This document shows positions 42,962 to 51,230 of a DNA stretch of 64,000 bases, one piece after another. The position numbers and the translations under genes were made by a program. Within the stretch, counting starts at the first letter, position 1. Each line of letters starts with the position of its first letter. The notes beneath the pieces are model-generated. The model saw only the letters and a program-made list of their open reading frames with translations, searched no databases and was not told the origin of the DNA. The DNA lies in assembly GCF_018390605.1 (NCBI RefSeq), contig NZ_JAHBGD010000024.1, forward strand, positions 887,911 to 951,910, given 5' to 3'. The DNA is from Ancylobacter defluvii. GTDB taxonomy: Bacteria; Pseudomonadota; Alphaproteobacteria; Rhizobiales; Xanthobacteraceae.

Positions 42962-45900
42962 TCAGGCGACCGGCTTGGCCTCGCCTTCGCCGCCCTCGGG
43001 GCCGGTCGCCGCTTCCGGCACCGCACCGCCCGGCTTGACCTTGCGCTTGCCGCGTTCCTCAAAGCGCTGCAGCACCGCGTAGAAGGACGGCACGAACAGC
43101 ACGGCGAGACAGGTCGAGGCGAGCATGCCGGAGAACACCGCGATGCCGATCGACTTACGCGAATTGGCACCGGCGCCGGTGGCGAGCACCAGCGGCAGCA
43201 CGCCGAGGATGAAGGCGAAGGAGGTCATCAGGATCGGCCGGAATCGCAGCCGCGCCGCCTCCACCGCTGCGTCCATGATCTCCATGCCCTCGGCCCGCTT
43301 TTCGCGCGCGAACTCGACGATGAGGATGGCGTTCTTCGCCGACAGCGCGATCAGCAGGATCAGGCCGATCTGTGTGTAGAGATTGTTGGCAATGCCGAGA
43401 CCCGTCAGCGCGGCCACCGTGCCGAGCAAGGCGAGCGGCACTGCGAGCAGCACCGAAAGCGGCTGGACCCAGCTCTCATACTGGCCGGCTAGCACGAAAT
43501 AGACCAGCAGGATGGCCAGCCCGAACACGAAGTAGATCTCGTTGCCGACCACCACCTCCTGATAGGACATGGCGCTCCAGTTGAAGCCCATGCCGGGAGG
43601 CAGCGTATCGTCGGCGACCTGCTTCATGATGTCGAGCGCCTGGCCGGACGAGAACCCGGCAGACTGCACGCCGACGATGGTCGAGGCGGGGTACAGATTA
43701 TAGAGCGTGATCAACGACGGGCCGAACACCGGCTTGATGGTCGCCAGCGTGCCGATCGGCACCATCTCGCCGGACGGCGTCTTGATCTTCATGCCGAGGA
43801 TCTGGTCCGGCGTGCGGCGGAACTCGCTTTCCGACTGCACATAGGCCTGGAAGGTCTGGCCGAACTGGTTGAACTGGGTGACGTAGCTCGACCCGACATA
43901 GCCCTGGATAGTGGAGAACACCTGCCCGACCGTGACGCCGAGCGTCTCGGCCTTCACCCGGTCGATGCTCATGAACAGCTGAGGCACGTTTGCGCGGAAC
44001 GAGGTGCTCAGATGCTGGATCGCCGATTGCGAGCCGGCGTTCTCGGTGATCTGCTGGGTCACGCTCTGCAGCTTGGGGAAGTCGAAGCTGCCGTCGCGCG
44101 ATTCCACCATCATGGTGAAGCCGGAGGCATTGCCGATGCCCTGGATCGGCGGGGGCACCAGCACGAAGGTCGTCGCTTCCTGGATCTGCTGCAATTCGCG
44201 GTTCAGCGAGGTGTAGATCTCCAGCAGTCCCTGCCCAGCCTTGTCGCGTACGTCCCAGTCCTTGAGCATCACATAGGCGACGCCGGCATTCGGGAGGGTG
44301 GCGTTGTTGTCGAGGACCGAGACGCCCGAGATGGCGATGACATTCTCCACCCCCGGCGTATCACCGGCGATCTTGGAGACCTTCTGCATCACCGCCTGGG
44401 TGCGCTCGAGGGAGGCGGCATCCGGCAGCTGGGCGCCGATCAGCACATAACCCTGGTCCTCGGTCGGCAGGAAGCCGGTGGGCACCCGCGTGATGCCCCA
44501 GATCGAGACGCCGATCAGCACCAGCCCCACGAAGGTGGTGAGATAGCTCACCTTCACCATGCGGCGGATGAGGGCCGCATACCAGTGCTCGGCCCAGTCA
44601 TAGACGGCGTTGAAGCCGCGATAGAAGAAATTGCGCTTCTCGGGGGGCACCGGCTTGCGCAGCCAAAGCGCGCATTGCGTGGGCTTCAGCGTCATCGCGT
44701 TGATCGCCGAGATGAAGGCGGTAGCGGCGATGACGAGGGCGAATTGCTGGTACAGCTGGCCGGTAAGGCCCGGCATGAACGCCGCGGGGATGAACACTGA
44801 CATCAGCACCAGAGTGATGCCGATGATCGGCCCGAACAGCTCGTCCATCGCCTTCTCGGCCGCCTCCCGGCCTGACAGGCCGCGCTCGATATGGCGCGAG
44901 ACGCCCTCGACGATGACGATGGCATCGTCGACCACGATGCCGATGGCCAGCACGATGGCGAACAGGGTGGAGAGATTCACCGTGAAGCCCATCGCCGCCA
45001 TGGCAGCGAAGGTGCCGATAATGGTGACCGGCACGGTGGTGGCCGGCACCAGCGTCGCCCGCCAGTCCTGCAGGAAGACGAGGATGACGATCAGCACGAG
45101 CACGCCGGCCTCGAACAGCGTCTTGTAGACCTCGGTCACCGAGGCATTGACGAACACCGTGGTATCGAAGGGCACGGCATAGGAGAGACCGGGCGGGAAG
45201 TTCTTGGCGAGTTCGACCATCTTGGCGCGCACTTCCGTCGCCACCTGCAGCGAGTTGGCCTCGGGAAGCTGGTAAATGCCGAGCGACGCGGCGGGCTGGC
45301 CGTTATAGGTGAAGATCTGGCTGTAGGTCTGGGCGCCGATCTCGACGCGGGCGACGTCGCGCAGACGGGTGATCTGCCCGCCATTGGCATTATCGACCTT
45401 AACGATGATGTTCTCATAGTCGGCGGCATTGTTGAGCCGCCCGGCGATGTTGAGGGTGAACTGGAAATTCTGCCCCTTGGGCACCGGCGGCATGCCGATC
45501 ACGCCCGAGGCGACCTCCTGGCTCTCCTGCTGGATGGCCGACATCACCTGATCGGGCGTCAGGCTGCGCGCCTGCAGTTGATTGGGGTCCAGCCAGACAC
45601 GCATGGCATATTGGCCGGAGCCGAAGATGCTGACATTGCCGACGCCGGGCAGGCGGGCGATCTCGTCCTGCAGATTGATGATGCCGTAATTGGCGAGGAA
45701 CAGGCTGTCATAGCGCCCGTCCGGCGAATACAACGCCACGAATTGCAGGATGGAGGTGGATTTCTTCTGCGTCGTAACGCCCTGCACCTGCACCGCCTGC
45801 GGCAGCGATGCCATGGCGATGGCGACGCGGTTCTGCACCAGAACCTGCGCGAAGTCCGGATCGGTGCCGATGGCGAAGGTGATGGTCAGCGTGTAGGTGC

Positions 45901-46159
45901 CGTCCGAGGCACTGGTCGACTGCATGTAGAGCATGCCTTCGACACCGTTTACCTGCTGCTCGATGGGCAGGGCAACGGTATCGACCAGGGTACGGGCGCT
46001 GGCGCCGGGATAGAGCGTCGTCACCTGGACGGTAGGCGGCACCACATTGGGATATTGCGCTACCGGCAGCTTCAGAAGCGCCACCGCGCCGATCAGCACC
46101 AGGACCAGCGCGAGAACGTTCGACAGAACCGGCCGTTCGATGAAGAAGCGGGAGATCAT
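42962..46159 (-). CDS. RND multidrug efflux transporter, HAE1 family inner-membrane pump
   Basis: A 1065-residue AcrB/MexB-type pump with 12 transmembrane helices and two large periplasmic loops. MISRFFIERPVLSNVLALVL is the family start. Proton-relay acids are in IGIVVDDAIVIVEGVSRHIE, the helix-10 lysine in LIALSAKNAILIVEFAREKR, and GLTGQLYQQFALVIAATAFI is standard. It is 81 bases downstream of its periplasmic adaptor gene. No TolC-type outer-membrane gene is adjacent, so a shared one is likely used. Confidence 0.96.
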   Translation of the reverse strand: MISRFFIERPVLSNVLALVLVLIGAVALLKLPVAQYPNVVPPTVQVTTLYPGASARTLVDTVALPIEQQVNGVEGMLYMQSTSASDGTYTLTITFAIGTDPDFAQVLVQNRVAIAMASLPQAVQVQGVTTQKKSTSILQFVALYSPDGRYDSLFLANYGIINLQDEIARLPGVGNVSIFGSGQYAMRVWLDPNQLQARSLTPDQVMSAIQQESQEVASGVIGMPPVPKGQNFQFTLNIAGRLNNAADYENIIVKVDNANGGQITRLRDVARVEIGAQTYSQIFTYNGQPAASLGIYQLPEANSLQVATEVRAKMVELAKNFPPGLSYAVPFDTTVFVNASVTEVYKTLFEAGVLVLIVILVFLQDWRATLVPATTVPVTIIGTFAAMAAMGFTVNLSTLFAIVLAIGIVVDDAIVIVEGVSRHIERGLSGREAAEKAMDELFGPIIGITLVLMSVFIPAAFMPGLTGQLYQQFALVIAATAFISAINAMTLKPTQCALWLRKPVPPEKRNFFYRGFNAVYDWAEHWYAALIRRMVKVSYLTTFVGLVLIGVSIWGITRVPTGFLPTEDQGYVLIGAQLPDAASLERTQAVMQKVSKIAGDTPGVENVIAISGVSVLDNNATLPNAGVAYVMLKDWDVRDKAGQGLLEIYTSLNRELQQIQEATTFVLVPPPIQGIGNASGFTMMVESRDGSFDFPKLQSVTQQITENAGSQSAIQHLSTSFRANVPQLFMSIDRVKAETLGVTVGQVFSTIQGYVGSSYVTQFNQFGQTFQAYVQSESEFRRTPDQILGMKIKTPSGEMVPIGTLATIKPVFGPSLITLYNLYPASTIVGVQSAGFSSGQALDIMKQVADDTLPPGMGFNWSAMSYQEVVVGNEIYFVFGLAILLVYFVLAGQYESWVQPLSVLLAVPLALLGTVAALTGLGIANNLYTQIGLILLIALSAKNAILIVEFAREKRAEGMEIMDAAVEAARLRFRPILMTSFAFILGVLPLVLATGAGANSRKSIGIAVFSGMLASTCLAVLFVPSFYAVLQRFEERGKRKVKPGGAVPEAATGPEGGEGEAKPVA

Positions 46160-46240
46160 GGCACGGGCCTCGGTTGCAGGTCTGCCGGTATCAACTTCAG
46201 GCTCCGCACGGAATCGGGCGGAGGGCGCGCCGCGGCCCGG

Positions 46241-47416
46241 TCAGGGCTTGGCCGCGGGGGCGGCAGGCGAAGGCGCGGCAGGCGGTGGAGGTGCCGCTGG
46301 CGCCACCTCTTCCGGATCGACCTTCGAACCGGGCACCGCGCGCTGGATGCCGCCCACCACCACCTTGTCGCCGGCGGCAAGCCCACTCTCGATCACCCGA
46401 TACGAGCCGACGAGCTGACCGGTGGTCACAACCTTCTGCTCGACCACATCATCCTTGCCGACCACCAGCACATAGCTGCCCTGCTGGGCGGCGCCGATGG
46501 CGGTATCGGCCACCAGCAGCGCCTTGGGCAGTCGCTGCACCGGCACCCTCACCCGGGCGAACAGCCCCGGCAGCAGGGAAAGATCCTTGTTGTCGAACAA
46601 GGCGCGAACCAGCAGCGTGCCGGTCGACGGATCGACCTCCGGCGAGACATAGTCCAGCCGCCCCTTATGCGGGTAGCCGTCCTCGTTCTGCAGGCCGATG
46701 TCGATCTCGATTTCCTTGACCTGCTCGATGGTGCGACCCGATTCGGCCAGCGCCTGCTTGATGCGTAGCACCTGATTTTCGCTCAGGTTGAAGTACACAT
46801 AGATCGGATCCATCTGCACGATGGTGGCGAGCTTGGTCGGCTCGCTATGGCCGACCAGCTGCCCGACATCGGCGAGATGGCGGGTGACGATGCCGTCGAA
46901 CGGTGCCACCACCGTGGTGTAGCCGAGATTGATGGTGGCGACCTCGAGATTTGCCTTCGCCGAATCCACCGCCGCCTGCGCCTGGTCGCGCGCGGCGCGC
47001 GCCTTGTCGACCACGGCTTGCGACGAGAAGTCCTGCTGGCCGAGCGTCGACTGACGCTGGTATTCGGCCTGGGCATTGGTGAGCTGAGCGTTAGCCGAGG
47101 CGAGCGAGGCCTTCGACTGGTCGAGATTGGCCTGGTAGGTGTCCTGCTGGATGAGGAACAGCCGGTCGCCCTTCTTTACCGTCGCACCGTCCTTGTAGTC
47201 GATCGACATCAGGAAGCCCTCGACGCGGGCGACGAGGTCGACGGTGTTGATGGTCGCCGTGTTGCCGGTCAATTCGAGGTAGCGGATGACCGGTTGCTCG
47301 ACAGGGGCGGTCACCGTGACCTTCGGCGGCGGCGGCGGCACATACTCGTTCTTTTCCGTGCAACCCGCCATCGCGAGAGCAAGACCGATGGCGCCGATCC
47401 ACGCTCGTCCCGCCAT
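46241..47416 (-). CDS. RND periplasmic adaptor (membrane fusion) lipoprotein
   Basis: A protein of about 391 residues with a lipoprotein signal (GAIGLALAMAGC, lipobox LAMAGC), lipoyl half-motifs (TVDLVARVEGFLMSIDYKDG and VVAPFDGIVTRHLADVGQLV), a helical hairpin rich in Ala/Gln, and a beta-barrel (VDPSTGTLLVRALFDNKD). It links the RND pump to an outer-membrane channel. The start at 47416 has AAGGTGG upstream; an ATG at 47437 is equally possible. The C-terminus ends in an unusual Ala/Pro tail (PAAPPPPAAPSPAAPAAKP). Confidence 0.93.
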   Translation of the reverse strand: MAGRAWIGAIGLALAMAGCTEKNEYVPPPPPKVTVTAPVEQPVIRYLELTGNTATINTVDLVARVEGFLMSIDYKDGATVKKGDRLFLIQQDTYQANLDQSKASLASANAQLTNAQAEYQRQSTLGQQDFSSQAVVDKARAARDQAQAAVDSAKANLEVATINLGYTTVVAPFDGIVTRHLADVGQLVGHSEPTKLATIVQMDPIYVYFNLSENQVLRIKQALAESGRTIEQVKEIEIDIGLQNEDGYPHKGRLDYVSPEVDPSTGTLLVRALFDNKDLSLLPGLFARVRVPVQRLPKALLVADTAIGAAQQGSYVLVVGKDDVVEQKVVTTGQLVGSYRVIESGLAAGDKVVVGGIQRAVPGSKVDPEEVAPAAPPPPAAPSPAAPAAKP

Positions 47417-47648
47417 GTGCCACCTTAACGGCCTCATGGGCCACCCCCGCAAGCTATCCCCACCTGTCCGACTATATTAAGGGGATGGGTCTTGTCTAGA
47501 TTAGCGAAGTTATTGAACTTTTCCGTGAAGCCCTGGTCGGCCGGCTGAAATCCGCCGCCCACCGCGGCGTGGTATTCTCTGGCATCGTCGCCGGCCAGAC
47601 CTTATTGATTCCGCAGCGACGCGACGATACCCGGACGGCACCCGAACC

Positions 47649-48083
47649 ATGAGACGCAGCATGATGATGACGAGCCTCGCCCGCACGCTATCGGTCCGAC
47701 CTGCCCTCGCCCGGCATGTCCCCGCTCGACAGCACCCGGTCCGCGGCGTTCTGGTCCGGGGGCTGCTGGTCCTCGCTGCCTGTGGAGCCTGCGCGGTCCC
47801 GGCCTTGGCCGATCCGGCGCTGAAGCTGAAGCAGGGGGACATCTTCACCGATCCGGTCGGCTCGGTGATGGGCGTGTCGGTAGCGAACGAAGGGCAGACC
47901 ACGATCGGCGCAGCAGTGGTCACCTGCGACTTCACGGTGTCGGGCAAGGCAGTGGGAACGGCAAGCACGACGATCTACAACATCGTCGCCGGCAGTACCG
48001 GCAAGGATCAGGTCCACCTCATGGGCAGCGTAGCGGATGCGGCCCGCTGCGCCATCTCGTCCACAGCCCCGGCGGCGAACTGA
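47649..48083 (+). CDS. Secreted hypothetical protein
   Basis: A 144-residue protein. A long basic N-terminus (ARHVPARQHPVRGVLVR) precedes a hydrophobic stretch ending CAVPALADPAL, suggesting a signal peptide; the real start may be at Met6 or Met7. The mature part (about 85 residues) is a beta-rich single domain (VSVANEGQTTIGAAVVTCDF, TIYNIVAGSTGKDQVHLMG) with two cysteines, possibly disulphide-linked. No family recognised. Confidence 0.6.
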   Translation: MRRSMMMTSLARTLSVRPALARHVPARQHPVRGVLVRGLLVLAACGACAVPALADPALKLKQGDIFTDPVGSVMGVSVANEGQTTIGAAVVTCDFTVSGKAVGTASTTIYNIVAGSTGKDQVHLMGSVADAARCAISSTAPAAN

Positions 48084-48197
48084 GCCGGCAGACGCCGCGC
48101 TTTGCATATGACGGCTTGCCAAGTGGGCGGCTTCACTATATTCGGCGCCACCGTCCCCATGGGACGACGTGCATGGACCTGCGATGGTCAATGCCGG

Positions 48198-48287
48198 GGA
48201 GAGGTGGCCGAGTGGTTGAAGGCGCACGCCTGGAAAGTGTGTATACGGGAAACCGTATCGCGGGTTCGAATCCCGCTCTCTCCGCCA
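48198..48287 (+). tRNA. tRNA-Ser (anticodon GGA)
   Basis: A class II tRNA of 90 nt including an encoded CCA. The acceptor stem GGAGAGG pairs with TCTCTCC (one G-T), the anticodon loop is CTGGAAA giving GGA (Ser UCC/UCU), the long variable arm TACGGGAAACCGTA is present, and the T-arm is GCGGGTTCGAATCCCGC. It forms the left boundary of an accessory region. Confidence 0.95.
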
Positions 48288-48430
48288 GTCTTATGTCTAA
48301 TTTATTGAAATCATTCATATTTTATAGGGACTGAGATGCTGGCCCCATTTCAGGCCCCATTCCGCATGTGGGATAAGCGGGGATAGGCTGGGAGGCGCGG
48401 CGCGTTGGTTGATCACGGAGGCGAACTAGC
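48288..48430. other. Junction between the tRNA and the IS remnant, no gene
   Basis: An AT-rich start (TTTATTGAAATCATTCATAT region) is followed by two spaced copies of GGCCCCAT, a pattern often seen at phage or island junctions beside tRNA genes. No integrase gene remains. Confidence 0.35.
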
Positions 48431-49034
48431 CTGCTGCCGGTTCTGTGGACAGGAGGTTAAGCTAATTTAGCTCGCTCCTCGAACTCGACGGGGCTGAGAT
48501 AGCCCGAGGTCAAGTGCCTGCGGCGACCATTGTAGAAGCGCTCGATGTAGTCGAACACATCGGCCCTGGCATAGTCCCTCGTCCTGTAGACCTTGCGGGC
48601 TGTGCGCTCGGTTTTCAGCGACGAGGAGAAGCTCTCCATCGCAGCATGGTCCCAAACGTTGCCTGACCGGCTCATCGAACAGGTGATGCCGTGGTCAGCC
48701 ATCAGGCGCTGGAACTGCTCGCTCGTATATTGGCCGCCCTGGTCGCTGTGATGCAGCAGGCTGTCCGGCTTGCCGCGGCGCCAGATGGCCATGATGAGGG
48801 CATCGGTGACGAACTGTGCCATCATCTCCGCCTTCATTGCCCAGCCGACGACACGCCGTGAGAACAGGTCGACGACGGCGGCAACATACGGACGACGGTG
48901 GCAACATAGAGCCAGCCCTCCGCAGTCCAGATGTAGGTGAAGTCCGCCACCCATTTCTGGTTTGGAGCCGAGGCCTCGAAGGCACGCTCGAGCAGATTGT
49001 CCGACGCGGTGGCCCGCAAGCCGACATCCTTCGG
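48431..49034 (-). pseudogene. IS3-family transposase (OrfB) remnant, 5'-truncated and frameshifted
   Basis: The C-terminal half of an IS3-family DDE transposase is readable: [42 protein letters not shown] and ERFYNGRRRHLTSGYLSPVE. The upstream part ([33 protein letters not shown]) is in another frame because of a 20-bp tandem duplication at about 48877-48917 (YVATVV then YVAAVV). OrfA, the OrfB start and the left end are missing. Terminal-repeat-like CTGCTGCCGGTTCTGTGGAC at about 48431 marks the right end. Confidence 0.85.
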
Positions 49035-49844
49035 CAGCGCGACCGGGATCCATGTCTGATCGATCGTTGCCACATCGGTAACGAAGGGACCGATAAAGGT
49101 ATAGACGGCAAAGATGCTGGCCACGCCGAGCGCCGCGACGAGCATCATGGTCCAAACGGCCGGCCGGCGCAGCGAGACCAGTTCCTGCATCACAGGCCCG
49201 CCGTGAAGCGCCTCGGTTCGAGGCACCCAGGCCCACAAGGCGAGGAAGGCTAGGCCGCCTACCGCAGCGACGGTGAAATAGGTGTTACGCCATCCCACGG
49301 TCTGGCCTAGGAAGGTCGCCAGCGGCGAGCCGATGATCGTCGCGACCGTCAGCCCGGTCATGACCAGCGCGAACGCCTTTCCCGCATGACCGGGGCCGAC
49401 GATGTAAGACGCCACAACGGCGCCGGCTCCGAAATAGGCCCCTTGCGGCAGGCCGCTGACGAAGCGGGCCAGGGCGAACATGCCGAGGTCGGTGGCGACC
49501 GCCGACAGGACATTGCCAAGGATGAACAGGCCCATCAGGCACAGAAGAAGCGTTCGCCGGTTCAGCCGCGCCGCCGCCAGCGTCAAGAGAGGAGCGCCGA
49601 TCACCACGCCGAAGGCATAGGCCGCAATCGCATTCGTCGCTGCGGGGATATCGATGCCGAGGCTGGCCGAGAACAGCTGGAGAATCCCCATGCTGGCAAA
49701 CTCGGATGTCCCGATGCAGAAGCTGCCGAGCGCCAGAGCGAACAGTGTGAGGCCGCGGTTGCGCCGCTCCACTTCGTTCGTGCAATGCACTTTCACGGCG
49801 GCGCATTGGCCGCGATAGGCCTTGTCCAGCATCTGTGCCTCCAT
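49035..49844 (-). pseudogene. MFS efflux permease truncated by the IS remnant
   Basis: The N-terminal part of an AraJ/sugar-efflux-type MFS protein: [40 protein letters not shown] and [15 protein letters not shown]. After about residue 270 (IPVAL) the frame continues into IS3 transposase sequence ([13 protein letters not shown]), so roughly the last third, with the final transmembrane helices, is missing. The true start lies within the first 30 codons (GTG or ATG). Probably non-functional. Confidence 0.85.
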
Positions 49845-49981
49845 TCGCGATGGCTATGCGGATCGTGCTGATGCGGTGGGCAGCGATCCGCCCAAACGTG
49901 CTGTCGTCCGATCAGGCCCTAGTCGGGAGGTCCCGCGAGGACGAGCGGTCATACCGCTTGGCATCGGCCACGCGGCAGAGT

Positions 49982-50395
49982 TCATCCCGGCATGGCGTCG
50001 AATTGCGGCACATCGAGAGGAACGGCCCAGGCGAGCCGGCGATTGGTAAACATTTCCAGCACGGGCTTTATGCCTTCGGGATTGTCGAGGCTGCCGATCG
50101 TAACGAAGACCATGCCCGGATAGCTTTCCGCGTTGCGGGTGAACAGTCGTGCGCCGCATGCGGGACAGAAATTCCGGTCCAGCCCCTTTCCCGAAGGAGC
50201 AGTGTAGTGAAAAGCCTTGGGTTGGCCGCTTAGGAGCGTGAAATCTTCTTCAGCTACGCCGAGAAGTGTCACCGCTTCGCCGCCCGATGCCCTCTTGCAG
50301 TCGAGGCAATGGCAGACTGCAACAAAGTCGGGATCGATGTCGAACCCAAATCTCACCGCGCCGCATGCGCATTGACCGGTATGTTTCTTGATCAT
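49982..50395 (-). CDS. GFA family protein (glutathione-dependent formaldehyde-activating enzyme-like)
   Basis: A 137-residue CENP-V/GFA-fold protein. Zinc-ligand cysteines occur as GQCACGAVRF, CHCLDCKRASGG and FCPACGARLF, the complete GFA pattern. Family members bind glutathione or act on S-hydroxymethylglutathione spontaneously formed from formaldehyde; activity of most is unproven. It is alone on the minus strand; the following 193 bases (50396-50588) have no gene. Confidence 0.9.
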   Translation of the reverse strand: MIKKHTGQCACGAVRFGFDIDPDFVAVCHCLDCKRASGGEAVTLLGVAEEDFTLLSGQPKAFHYTAPSGKGLDRNFCPACGARLFTRNAESYPGMVFVTIGSLDNPEGIKPVLEMFTNRRLAWAVPLDVPQFDAMPG

Positions 50396-50588
50396 TGCAA
50401 TGTACCTCGACTATAAGATAGCGATCGCAACGGCGTGCGTGGGCGGCCCGCTATCGCAGAACGACCCGTGAAAGGTGAGCTGGCCAGACCCATAGGGAAA
50501 CAGCGGAGCATCGATGAGGTCTCCGATGAATCCAGTATCGGCATAGCGTCAGTACTGATCACCAACACAGCACGACCGTCATGCCTCC

Positions 50589-51221
50589 TCAGTCTGGACA
50601 GGGCTGCCCGGCAGCTCCCCATAGAGCCATGTCTTTGACATGATCCTCGAAGGTTCCTGGTGGAGTCGTGCGGCCGGCGCCGGGCTCCCATCCCCTGGGG
50701 ATGAATCCGTTTAGCGATGCATCGTGCCTCAAATGCTCAAGGAGGCCGACAGCGTCGCGACCACCATTCCGCTTGGAATCCTTAAGTTGGGCGCAGATCT
50801 CAGCGCCACTCTTGCCAAACCAGATGAATTCTACGGGTGCAAGCTGCCAGTCGATGCCGGCATGCAAGGGCGCCGGTGCTGGGGGATTCGGCAATGTTGA
50901 AGTGACATGACACGTCGAACACGGAACTGTCTCTGCTCCAATGCGGCTTTTTCCGCCGTGGATGTTCATGCCGTGTACTCGGGATTTGCTTTCACCGGCC
51001 GGCGTCCAGATCGGCACAGCCTTCGCATCGACATGGCAATTCGCGCAGCGCGGATGCGTCACCACTGCCTCAATTCTCTTCCAGGCCTGCAGCCCCTCGG
51101 TCCGGCTGATGCTGCCCGACGGCAACGCATCTTTCGACTCTTCCTTGGCCAAAACAAAGCCCGTCAGGGCGACGATTGACGAACTGGCAAATGCGAGCGC
51201 AATCAAAGATATCCTTCTCAT
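50589..51221 (-). CDS. Periplasmic c-type cytochrome subunit, isoquinoline-oxidoreductase associated
   Basis: A 210-residue protein with a signal peptide (MRRISLIALAFASSSIVALT) and two CxxCH heme sites: RCANCHVD and PCSTCHVT. Between and after them are VHGMNIHGGKSRIG and QLAPVEFIWFGKSGAEICAQ, as in cytochrome-like subunits next to IorAB enzymes. It starts 10 bases after the molybdopterin subunit gene, so it likely accepts electrons from that enzyme and passes them to the respiratory chain. Confidence 0.82.
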   Translation of the reverse strand: MRRISLIALAFASSSIVALTGFVLAKEESKDALPSGSISRTEGLQAWKRIEAVVTHPRCANCHVDAKAVPIWTPAGESKSRVHGMNIHGGKSRIGAETVPCSTCHVTSTLPNPPAPAPLHAGIDWQLAPVEFIWFGKSGAEICAQLKDSKRNGGRDAVGLLEHLRHDASLNGFIPRGWEPGAGRTTPPGTFEDHVKDMALWGAAGQPCPD

Positions 51222-51230
51222 GGCCTGCCC

